This document shows, one piece after another, positions 7,861 through 17,860 of a DNA stretch of 64,000 bases. Source of the stretch: GCA-2746795 sp963747345 (GTDB taxonomy: Bacteria > Chloroflexota > Anaerolineae > Promineifilales > Promineifilaceae); contig CAVVFA010000012.1 of the NCBI GenBank assembly GCA_963747345.1, positions 310,001 through 374,000 on the forward strand, written 5' to 3'. Made by a program: the position numbers and the translations under genes. Positions within the stretch are counted from its first letter, which is position 1; the number at the start of each line of letters is the position of its first letter. The notes beneath the pieces were generated by a model. The model was not told the DNA's origin and did no database searches. It saw only the letters and a program-made list of their open reading frames with translations.

Positions 7861-10043
7861 CTAGTCGTCGTCGGGGAGTTTGAGTAGTAGGAAGAGCGTC
7901 AGCAGGAAGACCATCACAATCAGCAGGATTTGCACCACTTGAAAAGAGGGAGACGTGATAGCTGAGGCGACTTGGCTTTTGGCGTTTGAGACGGCTTTGG
8001 GAGCGGGGAAGGCTTTGCCAGGATCACCGAGAGGGGAACGGAGCCATCCGTTTGTTCCAGTAAATAGGCGACCATGATGTCGATTTGGCCGGGGCTGAGG
8101 CGGCTGGTGTAGTCGCGGGGCATGATGTTGGCGAGGCAGGGGGTGTTGGGGCAGTCGGTGACGATATAGGCGTTGGGATCGACGATGGATTGATAGATGT
8201 ATTCTTCTGCTGTCATGCCTTCGATGCGTTCGGCGGCGATGTTGCCGATGTTGGACAGGTCTGGTCCCACTTTGTGCGCTTCTCCTAGCGTTCCGATTTT
8301 ATGGCAGGAGCCGCAGCCGGAGTTGAGGATGATGTCCTCGGCGTCTTCGCCTTGCACGGGGCGGGGGGTGTTGGTGGGAGCGGGTGTGGGTATGTCGCCA
8401 GCAACGGCCGTTGCCGTGGCAGTAGGCATGGCGGCGAGTTCTTCCTCAGTCGGCTGAACCAGTTCTCCAGCGGGGCGTGCTTCCAGAATGGTTTCACACA
8501 TGTTCATGCCCGGTTCCGGGTCGGGCTGGCACCAGATGGGGTTGCTCTTGTTTGGTTTTGAGCAGCGGCACCCACCAGATGACGGGGTCTTCGCCGGAAA
8601 CCGGATCGCCGTCGATCCATTGGCGCGGCGGCATGAACACGTCGCCAGGGCCAGCGGGGATGGGGCCATCGCCTTCACCCTCTTTGTAGTTGAGCAGGAA
8701 GACGCGGGCTTCGTCGAGGCCAAGCGGGTCGCTGCGGAACATTTGCCAGCGGTAGTGGGTGTCGCCGTCAAAGGTTGCGAGTTTTTCGTTGGTCGGGGGA
8801 GAGGTCATCGACGAAGGGGTGGAATTCTGTTTCTTCGGTGACTTCGACCCATTGATTGCTTTCCCAGGCCCAGACTTCGTCGCTGCCACGGCCGTCCAGG
8901 GCCATGTCGATGCGATAGAAGGGGCGATAGATGGACAGGTCGTCACAGCCGGGGCCATGAGAGGTAAAGCCAATTTGAAAACGGCCGTCTTCGTAAAAAC
9001 GCACGAACTCTTCATAGCGATAGCAGCAGATGCAATTGGGCCAATGGGTGAACTCGGTGAACAGTTGGCGCACCTCAAAGCCATCTCCAAAATCGGTGAA
9101 TTCGGTGGGGCCGAAGGGAGGGACGGAGCCGCGAAAGCCGATTTCGTCGCGGTAGCCGCCGGGCCAACTGGGATACCACGCCTCTACTTGGGCGATTTTG
9201 ATGCTCTCGAAGATGTCTGTGCCTTCAAACGAGGCGTCGTAGTAGTTGACGCCGTCGTTGGCGGTCATTTCCCAGCAGACGTTCCAGCCGTAGAGGTCTT
9301 CTTGGCAGCCATCGCTGAAGTCGTAGCGCTGTGGTTGCGGCGCGGCGACGGGCAGGTCGGCGCGGCCCCGCGTGAAGAAGGTGCGGGCGACTTTATTTTG
9401 CTCCATGTTGATGAAGATATGGAAGATTTTGCCACTGTTGGCCGGATCGTGATAGGTGAGGTTGACGCACCATTCGTTGCGGCAGTCGTCGTCCATGAGC
9501 CAGGCCGACATGGGAATCATGGCAGGTTCGGGATCGCCTAAATCGCCGAGGATGGCTTGCACGCCGGGATCGGCGGCGGCGATTTCCATGGCTTTGGGCA
9601 GGACGAATTCGCTGCCACCGGGAAAGGCGTCGTTGTTGAACCAGCGGGCGATGATGGTGTCGGTATCGGTGTTGAGGATGGCGTTGACCGTGCCGCCTGC
9701 CTCATAATCATAGAGGGAGATGTGGGCGCAGTTGCGAGCTTCACAGCCGAGGACGTTCCAAGAGGAGGCTTCACCTGCGCCGAGAGCGACAGCATCCAGA
9801 AAGCCAAACTCGTGGTCTGATAAGGTTTCTGCGATTTCGGGGTCTGCGAGAACGGCCGTTTGCATATCCACCTGATTCAATTCCACTTTAGACAGGGCTG
9901 TCATGTCGTAGATTTGTTTGCCTTTGGCAACGGCAATGGAGATAGTGGCTTGCTGGTAAACGGCCGTTTACCCAAAAACTGAGCGCGAGTAATCCCAGAC
10001 AGATGATTATCAGTTGTAGAATCCGACGTTGACGTGTTTTCAC
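7861..10043 (-). CDS. Membrane protein: copper-amine-oxidase-like domain fused to monohaem cytochrome c (frameshifted)
   Basis: Reconstructed over at least four one-base indels (about 9985, 8795, 8530, 8035). It starts at a GTG at 10043 with GGAG at the right distance and an N-terminal hydrophobic segment (LQLIIICLGLLALSFW). Residues about 60-380 resemble the N3 and catalytic beta-sandwich of copper amine oxidases (HIFINMEQNKVARTFF, EEFVRFYEDGRF, YRPFYRIDMALDG), but a clear topaquinone Asn-Tyr-Asp/Glu-Tyr motif is not seen. A Pro/Thr linker leads to a cytochrome c domain with haem site CGSCH and a distal Met in NIMPRDY. The protein ends in a membrane helix and Asp-Asp-Asp. One of the indels lies in a C-run. 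Role inferred: an oxidase-type enzyme passing electrons to an attached cytochrome. The amine-oxidase assignment is tentative, the cytochrome domain is sure. Confidence 0.6.
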
Positions 10044-10382
10044 GTGAAACTCCAAAAATTAAGGATGAAGGTTGAATGATGAATTATGAAGAATGAATTT
10101 TAGTCAACGATTATACCCTGTGATAAGCATTGTAAAAATATGGTGACTCACATAGTTGAGAGTTAAAGATGTTGCCGTGTTTAAACATTTGTGGAAAACT
10201 AAAAATTGAACTCTTGCGTATAGAAATTAAGTTAGGTAAAAGCGGGAAAGTTTTTGGAATTAAAATGGCGCGAAACCCGCTTTTACTTGAAGGAAACTAC
10301 AATTTTACGTGTTGGTAATTTTGAAAATTTTTTGTGGTTTACCTAGTAGTAGTTGGTCTGTAGGGTAAAAAGAAGGTACATC
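10044..10382. other. AT-rich intergenic region with an 11-bp inverted repeat
   Basis: No gene is visible. GTAAAAGCGGG (10236..10246) and CCCGCTTTTAC (10276..10286) form a perfect inverted repeat with a 29-base loop, possibly a regulatory hairpin or leftover mobile end. Near 10065-10095 there are imperfect GATGAA-type tandem units. The region is divergent, carrying the promoters of the flanking genes. Confidence 0.4.
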
Positions 10383-11366
10383 ATGTGGGGTTTTGGTATT
10401 CCTGAGTTGAGTTTTATTGTAGGATGCTGTTTATTACCGAGCGGATTTGTTATTTTTGCTGTGCTTCTATGGCAATTTGAAACAAATGAGAAAAAGAAGC
10501 GCCGAAAAAGCCATGAGTTATCAGATTCTTTTATCATGCCGATAACAGAAGAGGCTGACAAAATTAGACGTACACTGAAACAGGCTGAAAAAGTGTATGA
10601 AGAGGTTGATGAGTATCCATCTCCGGATTTGTTTCTCCAGATAGCTACTGGTTCAAATGCCTGGAAAAAAGAATTAGACCAAGTTGTTAAGACAAAGACT
10701 GCTCAAAGGAGAAGGATCCGTTATTGGGGTTTGTTTATTTTGTTGATGGGGTTGTATTGGCCTTGGATTGGCGTGGTTTATTGGCTGATGCTTCCGTTTG
10801 GGAAGTATGCAGCCTTGTCCTTTGGATTTTTTGCAGCAGGTTGTTTGTTCGTTGTTCTATTCAGTTTTGTTAACTCACTTTTGACACCATCGCCCTATAA
10901 ACCTGGTTGGATATGGCTAGCCAGCCCGCTCATTGGATTTATGATTGGGTGGATTCTTGTTTACTTTAGCAATGATAAATCATTGTCCACTGGTGTGTTT
11001 CTTGCTACGGAGCAATTAAAAACCCTGTATTATGGTGTGATTTATGTTGCTGGTGCAGTAGGTGGGCTGTTGATATTTGTAGATGGAAGAAAGCATGCTC
11101 CATGGTATGGTCGTTCACTACCAGAGGATTTGTATAATTATGCTTTACTCGGAATTTTGGTTGGTGGCTTTCTTCTTATCTTCTCCCCTCTCATGTTTGA
11201 GAGGCCTATAATTACGGAACCAGGTGTATTTGAATGGGGTTTTGTTGTGTCAATGATTAAAGTTTTTAGTTTGCAAGGCATTGCCTTTGGCTTGTTCTTT
11301 GGTGAATTTGTGTTGAACATGAATGGTTTCAATCCAGAATCTGATATCAGCATCTCTAAACGATAA
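10383..11366 (+). CDS. Uncharacterised multi-pass membrane protein
   Basis: 327 residues from the ATG at 10383, preceded by AAGG; a TTG at 10353 in the same frame is less likely. One N-terminal helix is followed by a cytoplasmic stretch rich in Lys and Glu (ETNEKKKRRK, LKQAEKVYEEVDEY), then about seven hydrophobic segments from residue 115 to the end, including a Trp-rich pair (YWGLFILLMGLYWPWIGVV). No enzymatic motif was recognised. Base composition is more AT-rich than neighbouring genes and the gene lacks the AACGGCCGTT motif, which could mean recent acquisition. It stands alone between divergent and convergent neighbours. Confidence 0.7.
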   Translation: MWGFGIPELSFIVGCCLLPSGFVIFAVLLWQFETNEKKKRRKSHELSDSFIMPITEEADKIRRTLKQAEKVYEEVDEYPSPDLFLQIATGSNAWKKELDQVVKTKTAQRRRIRYWGLFILLMGLYWPWIGVVYWLMLPFGKYAALSFGFFAAGCLFVVLFSFVNSLLTPSPYKPGWIWLASPLIGFMIGWILVYFSNDKSLSTGVFLATEQLKTLYYGVIYVAGAVGGLLIFVDGRKHAPWYGRSLPEDLYNYALLGILVGGFLLIFSPLMFERPIITEPGVFEWGFVVSMIKVFSLQGIAFGLFFGEFVLNMNGFNPESDISISKR

Positions 11367-11473
11367 ACCCCTGTGTCTTGCTGCCGGATGTCTTCAAGGA
11401 TGTCGTTGTGTTGTGGATTGAATTATTTGGGAGCTTTGTCTGGAAGGAATGTAATCCATTATTTTCTCCCAAT

Positions 11474-11507
11474 AAAAAAGCGTTTTCCTAATGGAGAACG
11501 CTTTTTT
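11474..11507. terminator. Bidirectional rho-independent terminator
   Basis: AAAAAAGCGTTTTCC (11474..11488), a four-base loop and GGAGAACGCTTTTTT (11493..11507) form a strong stem with A- and T-runs on the two sides, suited to end the convergent transcripts of the membrane protein and the L,D-transpeptidase. Confidence 0.8.
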
Positions 11508-11526
11508 GTACTATCAATTTTCTTGA

Positions 11527-11559
11527 AGATTGGTTTAATCTCTAAGATTGAACCAATCT
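11527..11559. repeat. AGATTGG nested hairpin element, copy 1
   Basis: AGATTGGTT and AACCAATCT are perfect inverted repeats enclosing a second pair, AATCT/AGATT. A related element with the same half-site lies at 63843..63873. Both are at the ends of convergent genes. Confidence 0.6.
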
Positions 11560-11566
11560 AAGCGCA

Positions 11567-12703
11567 TTAATGACCAAATTCTGCTAAATGAGCCATCGGG
11601 TCTTGGGTGTGCACGAAGACCCAAAGGTCATTCGGTGCTTCTTCTGACCATCGGAATGCCCATTCAGCGTCTTGGATGGACATGTTGACGCAGCCGTGGC
11701 TATGCTTGAAACCGAAACGGTCGTGCCAAAAAGTGCCGTGCAAGGCAATGCCGTTGAATTTGTCAAAATACATGATGTAGGGAATATCTTCGATGAAATA
11801 ATAATCGACTTTGCCTTCTGCCCCAGACATCTTGTGTTTTTCCCAGCGATCCCATACCTGGAACAGCCCTTCACGGGTAGGCCAACGATTGAGGCCGGAA
11901 GAGATGAGAGAGGCATAAACCATTTGGTCGCCTTCATATGCGGCGAAGGTCTGTTCAAAGAGGTCTACTTCCGTCCAATATTCATCTTCACCGACTTCTT
12001 CGGGACGTGGAGACACGTCAACGAGGCTCATAAAGGTTTGTTTAACCCAGCGTCCTTCGCCGATGTTGTACCAAAGCCAATCCTCTTCACCGAGTGCGGC
12101 GTCATAGACTTGAATGAAGGTGAGGCGGGGGATGGGAACGCCACCTTCTTCTTCTGTGAGTGGTTCAACATCTGGCGCGGTGGAGGGGATAACTTCGGTA
12201 ACAACCCAACCAAACGGCCGTTCTGGCTGTTCTAAAACGTCAACCCCGTGATACGTGGAGGGGTTTACCATGCGAATTTCAGTTTCGTGTACGTATTCGC
12301 CATTGTTGATTTCATACCACGTTTCACCAGCGGCATCTTTTGCCCAGCTTTGTACGGTGACGAACAGGAAGCCATCCCCCACATTGCGCACCACAGTGGC
12401 GGCACGACTGGGTTCTGCATAGACGTTGGCGAAATCGGCTAAACGGGCATAGTAACGATGCCCGAATATGGAGTCTTCACCGTAATCTGGATCTCCGAAA
12501 CCGCTGTTGTCAACCGGAATATCGTTTGTATTATTTGAAACTGTGTCTGAATCAACTGCTGCCACTTGATTGTCTGGTATGTCACAGCTATAGGTGTAAA
12601 GCTCGTTATCCCAACGGCACGTTGATGCCAATGCAGGAGAAACAGCGCCGAAAACGGCCGTTATGAAACCAAAAACAGTAAACCCTAATATTAATCGTAC
12701 CAC
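11567..12703 (-). CDS. Secreted L,D-transpeptidase (YkuD domain) with SH3-like domain
   Basis: 378 residues, starting at a GTG at 12703 with GGAGGA upstream. A signal peptide ends near VSPALA. An SH3-like region (about 80-145, RLADFANVYAEPS) likely binds the cell wall, and a YkuD catalytic domain occupies about 215-370. The catalytic signature is complete: ALHGTFWHDRFG followed by HSHGCVNMS, with the nucleophilic Cys. These enzymes make 3-3 cross-links in peptidoglycan or attach proteins to it. Unlike many Chloroflexota, which lack a typical murein architecture, this genome therefore appears to modify a peptide-linked wall. Intact. Confidence 0.92.
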   Translation of the reverse strand: MVRLILGFTVFGFITAVFGAVSPALASTCRWDNELYTYSCDIPDNQVAAVDSDTVSNNTNDIPVDNSGFGDPDYGEDSIFGHRYYARLADFANVYAEPSRAATVVRNVGDGFLFVTVQSWAKDAAGETWYEINNGEYVHETEIRMVNPSTYHGVDVLEQPERPFGWVVTEVIPSTAPDVEPLTEEEGGVPIPRLTFIQVYDAALGEEDWLWYNIGEGRWVKQTFMSLVDVSPRPEEVGEDEYWTEVDLFEQTFAAYEGDQMVYASLISSGLNRWPTREGLFQVWDRWEKHKMSGAEGKVDYYFIEDIPYIMYFDKFNGIALHGTFWHDRFGFKHSHGCVNMSIQDAEWAFRWSEEAPNDLWVFVHTQDPMAHLAEFGH

Positions 12704-12886
12704 TAAGAAAATCCTCCGAATAGTTGCTGCAAATTTTGCCTACCTATCGTAACGCAAGCCTTTCTATTTTACCAAAAACTTGCCTAAAAAAATGAAAAAA
12801 TCATTACGATTCTCATACGCAATCAATTTGAAGTCGAAAGTATTTACGATTTTGGTAAGAAAACGTAAACTTATAGAAACTCGTTT

Positions 12887-12987
12887 GTATCTATACAGGT
12901 AATATTTTTCCTCGAGAGACCCTAAGGGTTTTAATTAGCGAAAAGCTAAATTTCTCGAGGCCAAACCCTTAGGGTCTGTATAGATAC
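12887..12987. repeat. Nested palindromic element (CTCGAG core), copy 1
   Basis: The outer arms GTATCTATACAG (12887..12898) and CTGTATAGATAC (12976..12987) are perfect. The inner arms AGACCCTAAGGGTTT (12917..12931) and AAACCCTTAGGGTCT (12963..12977) are also perfect, and TAGCG/AAGCTA and AATTTCTCGAG lie in the loop. A diverged copy of the inner part is at 17769..17847. It lies in a 350-base gap upstream of coaBC that otherwise holds nothing recognisable. Confidence 0.75.
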
Positions 12988-13056
12988 CTCGTTTGTTTGT
13001 TTTACACAGATTTACCAATTGACAAACCAATCCATCCATAAAGAGGAAAGAGACCC

Positions 13057-14296
13057 ATGACTGCCATTACCTTGTTTCAAGAAAAACGAATTTTGCTCGG
13101 TGTTACCGGTTCCATTGCTTGCTACAAAGCGGTTGACCTCGCGTCTAAACTGACACAGGCAGGCGCACTAGTTGATGTGATTTTAACGGAATCGGCCGAA
13201 AAGTTTGTAACCCCGCTTACCTTTCGCTCGGTGACGGGGCGCCCTGTTTACACATCCATGTGGGACTTGGCTGATCATGTGCGCCATGTCGGGCTGGGCG
13301 AGACGGCCGATTTGTTCATCATTGCACCGGCTACGGCCAATACGATGGCAAAATTGGCGCAGGGCATTGCGGATAATTTGCTAACGGTGACGGCGTTGGC
13401 GGCGCGTTGCCCCGTCATGATGGCTCCAGCGATGGATGGCGGCATGTTTGACCATCCGGCAACGCAGGCCAATATGGCGCTGCTGGCAGAACGGGGTGTG
13501 ACTTTTGCGGGCCCAGCTGACGGGCGGATGGCTTCTGGTTTGAGTGGTTTGGGGCGCATGATGGAGCCACCGGAATTGTTGGCGCGAGCCCGAGCAATTT
13601 TGGCGCGGAATGGCCCGTTGGCGGGCTGTAAAGTGGTTGTTAGCACGGGGCCGACGCGGGAAGCGCTGGATCCGGTGCGCTTTATCAGCAATCGTTCTAC
13701 GGGCAAGCAGGGGCTGGCGGTGGCTCAGGCGGCGCTGGATGCGGGCGCTGAGGTGACGTTGATTGCTGGCCCCATCAGCGAACCGATTCCGCTGGGGTGT
13801 GACATGCATTGATGTGGTGACAACGGCGGAAATGGCGGAGGCGACGTTAGAAGCGGTTAAGGATGCCGATGCTTTGTTTATGGTGGCGGCGGTGGCGGAT
13901 TTCCGTCCTGAAAACAAGTCTGACCGCAAGATAAAAAAGACGGAAATGGGCGAGAATTGGGGGCTGGCGATTGGTTTGGAAGTGACACTGGATATTTTGT
14001 CAGCGGTGAAGGAACAGCGGGAAAAGACGGGTTTTCCGCGTGTGTCGCTGGGGTTTGCGGCGGAGACGCATGATGCGTTTGAGTATGGGCGGCAGAAATT
14101 GCTGCGGAAGGGGCTGAATTTGATTGCGGTGAATGATGTGTTGGCGGATGGGGCTGGTTTTGGGGTGGATACGAATCGGGTGGTGCTGCTGAGTTCGGCG
14201 GGGGTGTTGGAGGAGATGCCGTTGTTGAGCAAAACGGCCGTTGCCGAGCGTCTCGTTCATCATGTGGCAAATGCGTTGGGCAGAAATAGTGGGTGA
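13057..14296 (+). CDS. coaBC: Bifunctional phosphopantothenoylcysteine decarboxylase / phosphopantothenate-cysteine ligase (one frameshift)
   Basis: Coenzyme A biosynthesis enzyme that condenses 4'-phosphopantothenate with cysteine and decarboxylates the product. The N-terminal CoaC flavoprotein part shows LGVTGSIACYKAVDL, the FIIAPATANTMAKLA segment and PAMDGGMF. The CoaB part begins at VVSTGPTREALDPVRFISN and continues, in another frame, with ALFMVAAVADFRP and VSLGFAAET. The frame changes near 13790 within a GGGG run (one extra G fits), giving about 412 residues, normal for CoaBC. The GAGGAAAG ribosome site precedes the ATG at 13057. An essential gene, so the frameshift is most likely a sequencing error. 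Confidence 0.93.
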
Positions 14297-14300
14297 GTGA

Positions 14301-15279
14301 TTACGGTGTCGCTGAAGGAGGCGGTACTGGCGTATCGGTAGGGGGTGGCACGGGCGTGTTGGTGGGTGGCGGTACGGGCGTGTTGGTGGGAACGGCCGTT
14401 GCTGTCGGTTCAGGTGTGTTCGTTGGCACGGGCGTTGTTGTTGGTGTGTCTGGTGTGGCCGTATCAACTGGCGTTGGAGACAGGGTAACATCTGGCGTGG
14501 CTGTTGCCGGTGGCAGTGGGGGATGGGGTGACAACGGCCGTTACCGTGACAGCCGGTTCCGTGGGGGTAGGCGGTAGCAAGGTGGGCGTTGGCACCCAGG
14601 TGGCGGTCGGGAAAATGGGCCGGGTTGGTTGGGGCAGCGTATAGGGATAACGTGGCAGATAGATGGTGCGCCCCGCCGTCAGGTAGGTATTGTCCATGCA
14701 GTTGGCTTGCATGATAGCGTAAACCGTTGTGCCGGTGCGGGCGGCTAAACTGGACAGCGTATCGCCCGGTTGCACGACATAGCGTACCCACCAGTTTGGC
14801 GGGCCACAAGGCACGGGCGTGGGCGGCCGTACCGGCAAGTAGATAATCATCCCCTCAAAGACAAATTCATTTTCAATACAGTTGGCTTTGGTGATGGAGG
14901 AGACAGTAGTGCCAGCATAGGCGCTGATGGTATAGAGGGTGTCCGTTCCCTGGACTTCGTATCGAGTCCAACCTTCTGGGACTTCACCGCAGCGGATCAG
15001 CATGGCAACGGCCGTTGCTTCTGGGCTGCCAGATAATGTGGCGGTGGGCGCTGGTGTCTTGGTGACTGTGGGGAGGGAAACGGCCGTTAATTTTGAATCG
15101 GAAGCTGAGTCGTTAACGGAAGTGGGTTGTAAGGCGGCGACAAAGGAAGGGGTTGGTTTCAGCGGCACTTGCAGTAAGTCAATTTGGGAGGCAAGCAAGG
15201 CCATCAGCACCGTCAGGATAACGCCGCTGGTGATAAGTAAATTGCCGAGCCAGTTCTGATCTTCGCTGTATTGGTTCAT
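14301..15279 (-). CDS. LysM-domain protein with membrane anchor and Pro/Thr-rich tail (one frameshift)
   Basis: A single N-terminal membrane helix (LLITSGVILTVLMALLA) is followed by a linker and two LysM domains: TRYEVQGTDTLYTISAYAG with ANCIENEFVFEGMIIYLP, and RYVVQPGDTLSSLAARTG with ANCMDNTYLTAGRTIYLP. LysM binds peptidoglycan or other N-acetylglucosamine polymers. The tail, reached after an indel at about 14495-14530, is a low-complexity stretch rich in Pro, Thr and Val (units like PTNTPVPPP) and ends at 14301. Its ATG overlaps the TGA of the sensor kinase (ATGA), so the two are translated together. Convergent with coaBC, only four bases between stops. Confidence 0.82.
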
Positions 15280-17741
15280 GCCGTTGCGCCGTTCCCATTG
15301 CCGTTATGCGCGATCTCGTCTCCTGGTGGCAGTTCTGGGGTGATGGGGAATAGCACAGAAAGCGTGCTTCCTGCGCCCATTTCGCTGTCAATCCAAACCC
15401 GTCCGCCATTGGCTTCTGTGAGCGTCCGGGCGATTGCCATCCCCGCCCCTGTATCGCCTAAACCCGCGATGAGCGGATTGTCGGCACGGAACTGTGGGTC
15501 AAAAACACGGGCGCGGTTATCAATATTGACACCGCCGCCGCTGTCTGTGATGGCTAGATGGATGAAGCTGATCGGGTCTGTGTGTCCGTTATTTGGCGAT
15601 TCCGGCAGTTTGTTAATAGTGGCACTGATGGCGACCCGCGTATTTTGAGCCGACACCTGGCAAGCGTTGCCGAGTAGGTTGCTCAAAATTTGTTGCAAGG
15701 CTTCGCGGTTGATAGCCAGTTGGGGCATTTCTGGATCGATTTGCATGTCCAGGTGGAGATTTTTTTCACGGATTTGGGTGATGATGGTGGAAACGGCCGT
15801 TTCCACAACCGTTTGCACATCGACAGGTTCGACAGTCAGTTCACTGCCCATATCGCCAGAGGTCGTGAGCTGCACAATCAAATCCAGGAAAGTATCCATA
15901 CGCTCAACATTTGCTTTGACACGCTTCAAGAAATCTCGTTGTTTTTCGCCTAAAATACCTAACATTTCGCTTAACAGCAGGTCAGTGTATCCGGCAATGG
16001 AGGTCATGGGCGTGCGCAGATCTTGAGCCAGGGAAATGACCAGTTCATCCGCCACGCCCCGTTCTCGGTGCATGAGATCCGCTTCCAAGAGCTGAATGCG
16101 TGCCTGTGCGGCCTCCAGTTGGCTGGAGTAACGGGTGATGGCTGTCATGATCCATTCCGTACTGAGGCCGCGTTCGTCAGCAGCGGCTAAGGCCATCGCT
16201 TCTTCTGCTTCAATCAGCGATTCGCGCAGGGTCTCTATCTCTGTTTCCAGCACTTCAACCCGTTCATCCTGGGTGATTTGCTCTAATTCTTCTAGGGTAG
16301 CGGCCAAATCACGCGCTTGTTTGCTAGATTTAGCGGATTGAGATTCCGCTTGCAGTAGTCGTGCCTGAGAAATTTCGAGTGCCGATTTCAATTGGTCCCG
16401 CTCGTCTTCAAGCGAGATGATGCGCCCGCTGATTTGTGGCGAATCGGTGATGGGAATGGCAGTGACGGCGATTTGGTCGGCGGCATGGTTGAAGGCGTTG
16501 CTGTTATGGATAACCTGCGCGAAGTAAGCCGCTAAGGCAGAGGCTGTGTTTTTGTGTTCGATTGACCACGCTTCCTCTCCTGGTTTTGCGCCCAAGAGCA
16601 GCAGACCAACGGCCGTTTTCTCAGCATACATCGGCTCAATCAGCAGCGACCCTTGTGGAGGCAGGCCCATTTCTTCATACCAGAGCCGCATTTGTCGGGC
16701 ACCAATGCCGTCAGTGGTTAGTTCGATGGTTTGATTTTCCATCAACGCTTGGCGGAAGGCGGCCCATTCATCTAAATTGATTTGCCAGTTTGTATTCTCA
16801 GCCGGATTTCTCGTTTGCTGATTGCTGGTGACTTGGAGATGGCTTTTTGCATTTTCAAGGTTGAGTGCCAGGGCAATATGGGAAGCTGGGATGAGTCTGT
16901 TCACCATGCTGATAGCGTTTTCTACATTTTCTTGAGATTGCAGAGAACTGACAACCCGTGTGGCAAGATTGATGATAAGCGGTAAATCAGTTTCGTGGGT
17001 GATCTTGGGGGCGGGGGCGGTTATGAGCAGGGCTTGCATGTTGGTGCGGTAGACAAACGCCGCCCACAGAGGGAACGTGATGAGATACCCCAGCCGAATC
17101 CAGTAGGCGATGTCGGTTTGGGTGCTAACGGTGTCTGGGTTAGCCCACAGGTGGAAGACGTAGGCGGCCAGCAGAATGATGAGGATGATTTGCCGGAGTG
17201 ATAGCCATAAAGATCGGTCGGTGAAGCTAAGGATGACGCCGAGGATAAGTATGACTAATTGCACCACGGCCCAGATGGTGGCTTGCGTGGTTTCGCTGTA
17301 GGGAATGCCAGACAAGGCCATGTCGGGCCAAGTTTGGGCGAAGAAGATGTACATGACACCAATAACGAGCAGCAGAATGAGGGCAAGGGTGTCACCCAAC
17401 TGGGGTTGCTTTCTAAAGGGTGGCACTAAGGCCCACACCATGAGAACGGCCGTTGCGGTGTTGATGGCTTGTTCGAGGGGAGGCAGTACGGAAACGGCCG
17501 TTGCTACATTCCCTGAAACCACCAATCCAGCCAATAACAGCCCCAACCGACTGACGAAAATAGCAGCAGAAGCCCACATGGTACGGCGCATGAGCGTGTC
17601 GGCCGGATTTCGTCGCCACTGCGTGAATGAAAGCGCAAAAATCACTTGCAAGGAAAACAACGTGATCAAGTGATAGATCACATTCCCTGGCGAGCCACTC
17701 AGCAGTTGTAGAATTTGTTCCAATAGAGCCATGATAGTCAA
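15276..17741 (-). CDS. Membrane sensor histidine kinase with GAF and coiled coil; phosphoacceptor His replaced by Gln
   Basis: 821 residues. Seven to eight membrane helices (residues 15-240) are followed by a GAF-like sensor domain (about 255-425), a long coiled coil (about 445-545), a dimerisation/HisKA domain and an HATPase_c domain. ATP-binding boxes are present: N-box REALQQILSNLLGNACQ, G1 DSGGGV and G2 GAGMAIARTL. In the HisKA H-box the expected Ser-His-Glu-Leu-Arg is LAQDLRTPMTSI, so residue 573 (codon at 16025..16023) is Gln. No response regulator is adjacent; the co-translated partner is the LysM protein. It may act as a sensory scaffold or heterodimer partner rather than a conventional kinase. 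Confidence 0.88.
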   Translation of the reverse strand: MTIMALLEQILQLLSGSPGNVIYHLITLFSLQVIFALSFTQWRRNPADTLMRRTMWASAAIFVSRLGLLLAGLVVSGNVATAVSVLPPLEQAINTATAVLMVWALVPPFRKQPQLGDTLALILLLVIGVMYIFFAQTWPDMALSGIPYSETTQATIWAVVQLVILILGVILSFTDRSLWLSLRQIILIILLAAYVFHLWANPDTVSTQTDIAYWIRLGYLITFPLWAAFVYRTNMQALLITAPAPKITHETDLPLIINLATRVVSSLQSQENVENAISMVNRLIPASHIALALNLENAKSHLQVTSNQQTRNPAENTNWQINLDEWAAFRQALMENQTIELTTDGIGARQMRLWYEEMGLPPQGSLLIEPMYAEKTAVGLLLLGAKPGEEAWSIEHKNTASALAAYFAQVIHNSNAFNHAADQIAVTAIPITDSPQISGRIISLEDERDQLKSALEISQARLLQAESQSAKSSKQARDLAATLEELEQITQDERVEVLETEIETLRESLIEAEEAMALAAADERGLSTEWIMTAITRYSSQLEAAQARIQLLEADLMHRERGVADELVISLAQDLRTPMTSIAGYTDLLLSEMLGILGEKQRDFLKRVKANVERMDTFLDLIVQLTTSGDMGSELTVEPVDVQTVVETAVSTIITQIREKNLHLDMQIDPEMPQLAINREALQQILSNLLGNACQVSAQNTRVAISATINKLPESPNNGHTDPISFIHLAITDSGGGVNIDNRARVFDPQFRADNPLIAGLGDTGAGMAIARTLTEANGGRVWIDSEMGAGSTLSVLFPITPELPPGDEIAHNGNGNGATA

Positions 17742-17768
17742 TAAATTATACTGGCGTAGTTTTTATAT

Positions 17769-17847
17769 GAGAGACCCAACGGGTTTGCATTATCGCAAAG
17801 TTGAATTTCTCGAGACCAAACTCTTGGGTTTGGGTAGCTACAGCTAC
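17769..17847. repeat. Nested palindromic element (CTCGAG core), copy 2
   Basis: GAGACCCAACGGGTTT, then ATTATCGCAAAGTTGAATTT-type loop sequence, CTCGAG and CCAAACTCTTGGGTTTGGG, match the inner part of the element at 12887..12987 position by position with substitutions. GTAGCTACAGCTAC closes the end. It lies directly upstream of the sensor-kinase gene. Confidence 0.7.
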
Positions 17848-17860
17848 TATTATTATAATT

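Noticed and set aside
8759..9541. Plus-strand open frame of 260 codons opposite the cytochrome fusion gene
   Set aside because: It is a shadow of the minus-strand gene, which shows clear haem and beta-sandwich motifs and a ribosome site.
13780..13800. Programmed frameshift in coaBC
   Set aside because: No slippery site with a downstream structure is evident; one extra G in a G-run explains it, and the same pattern occurs in many unrelated genes.
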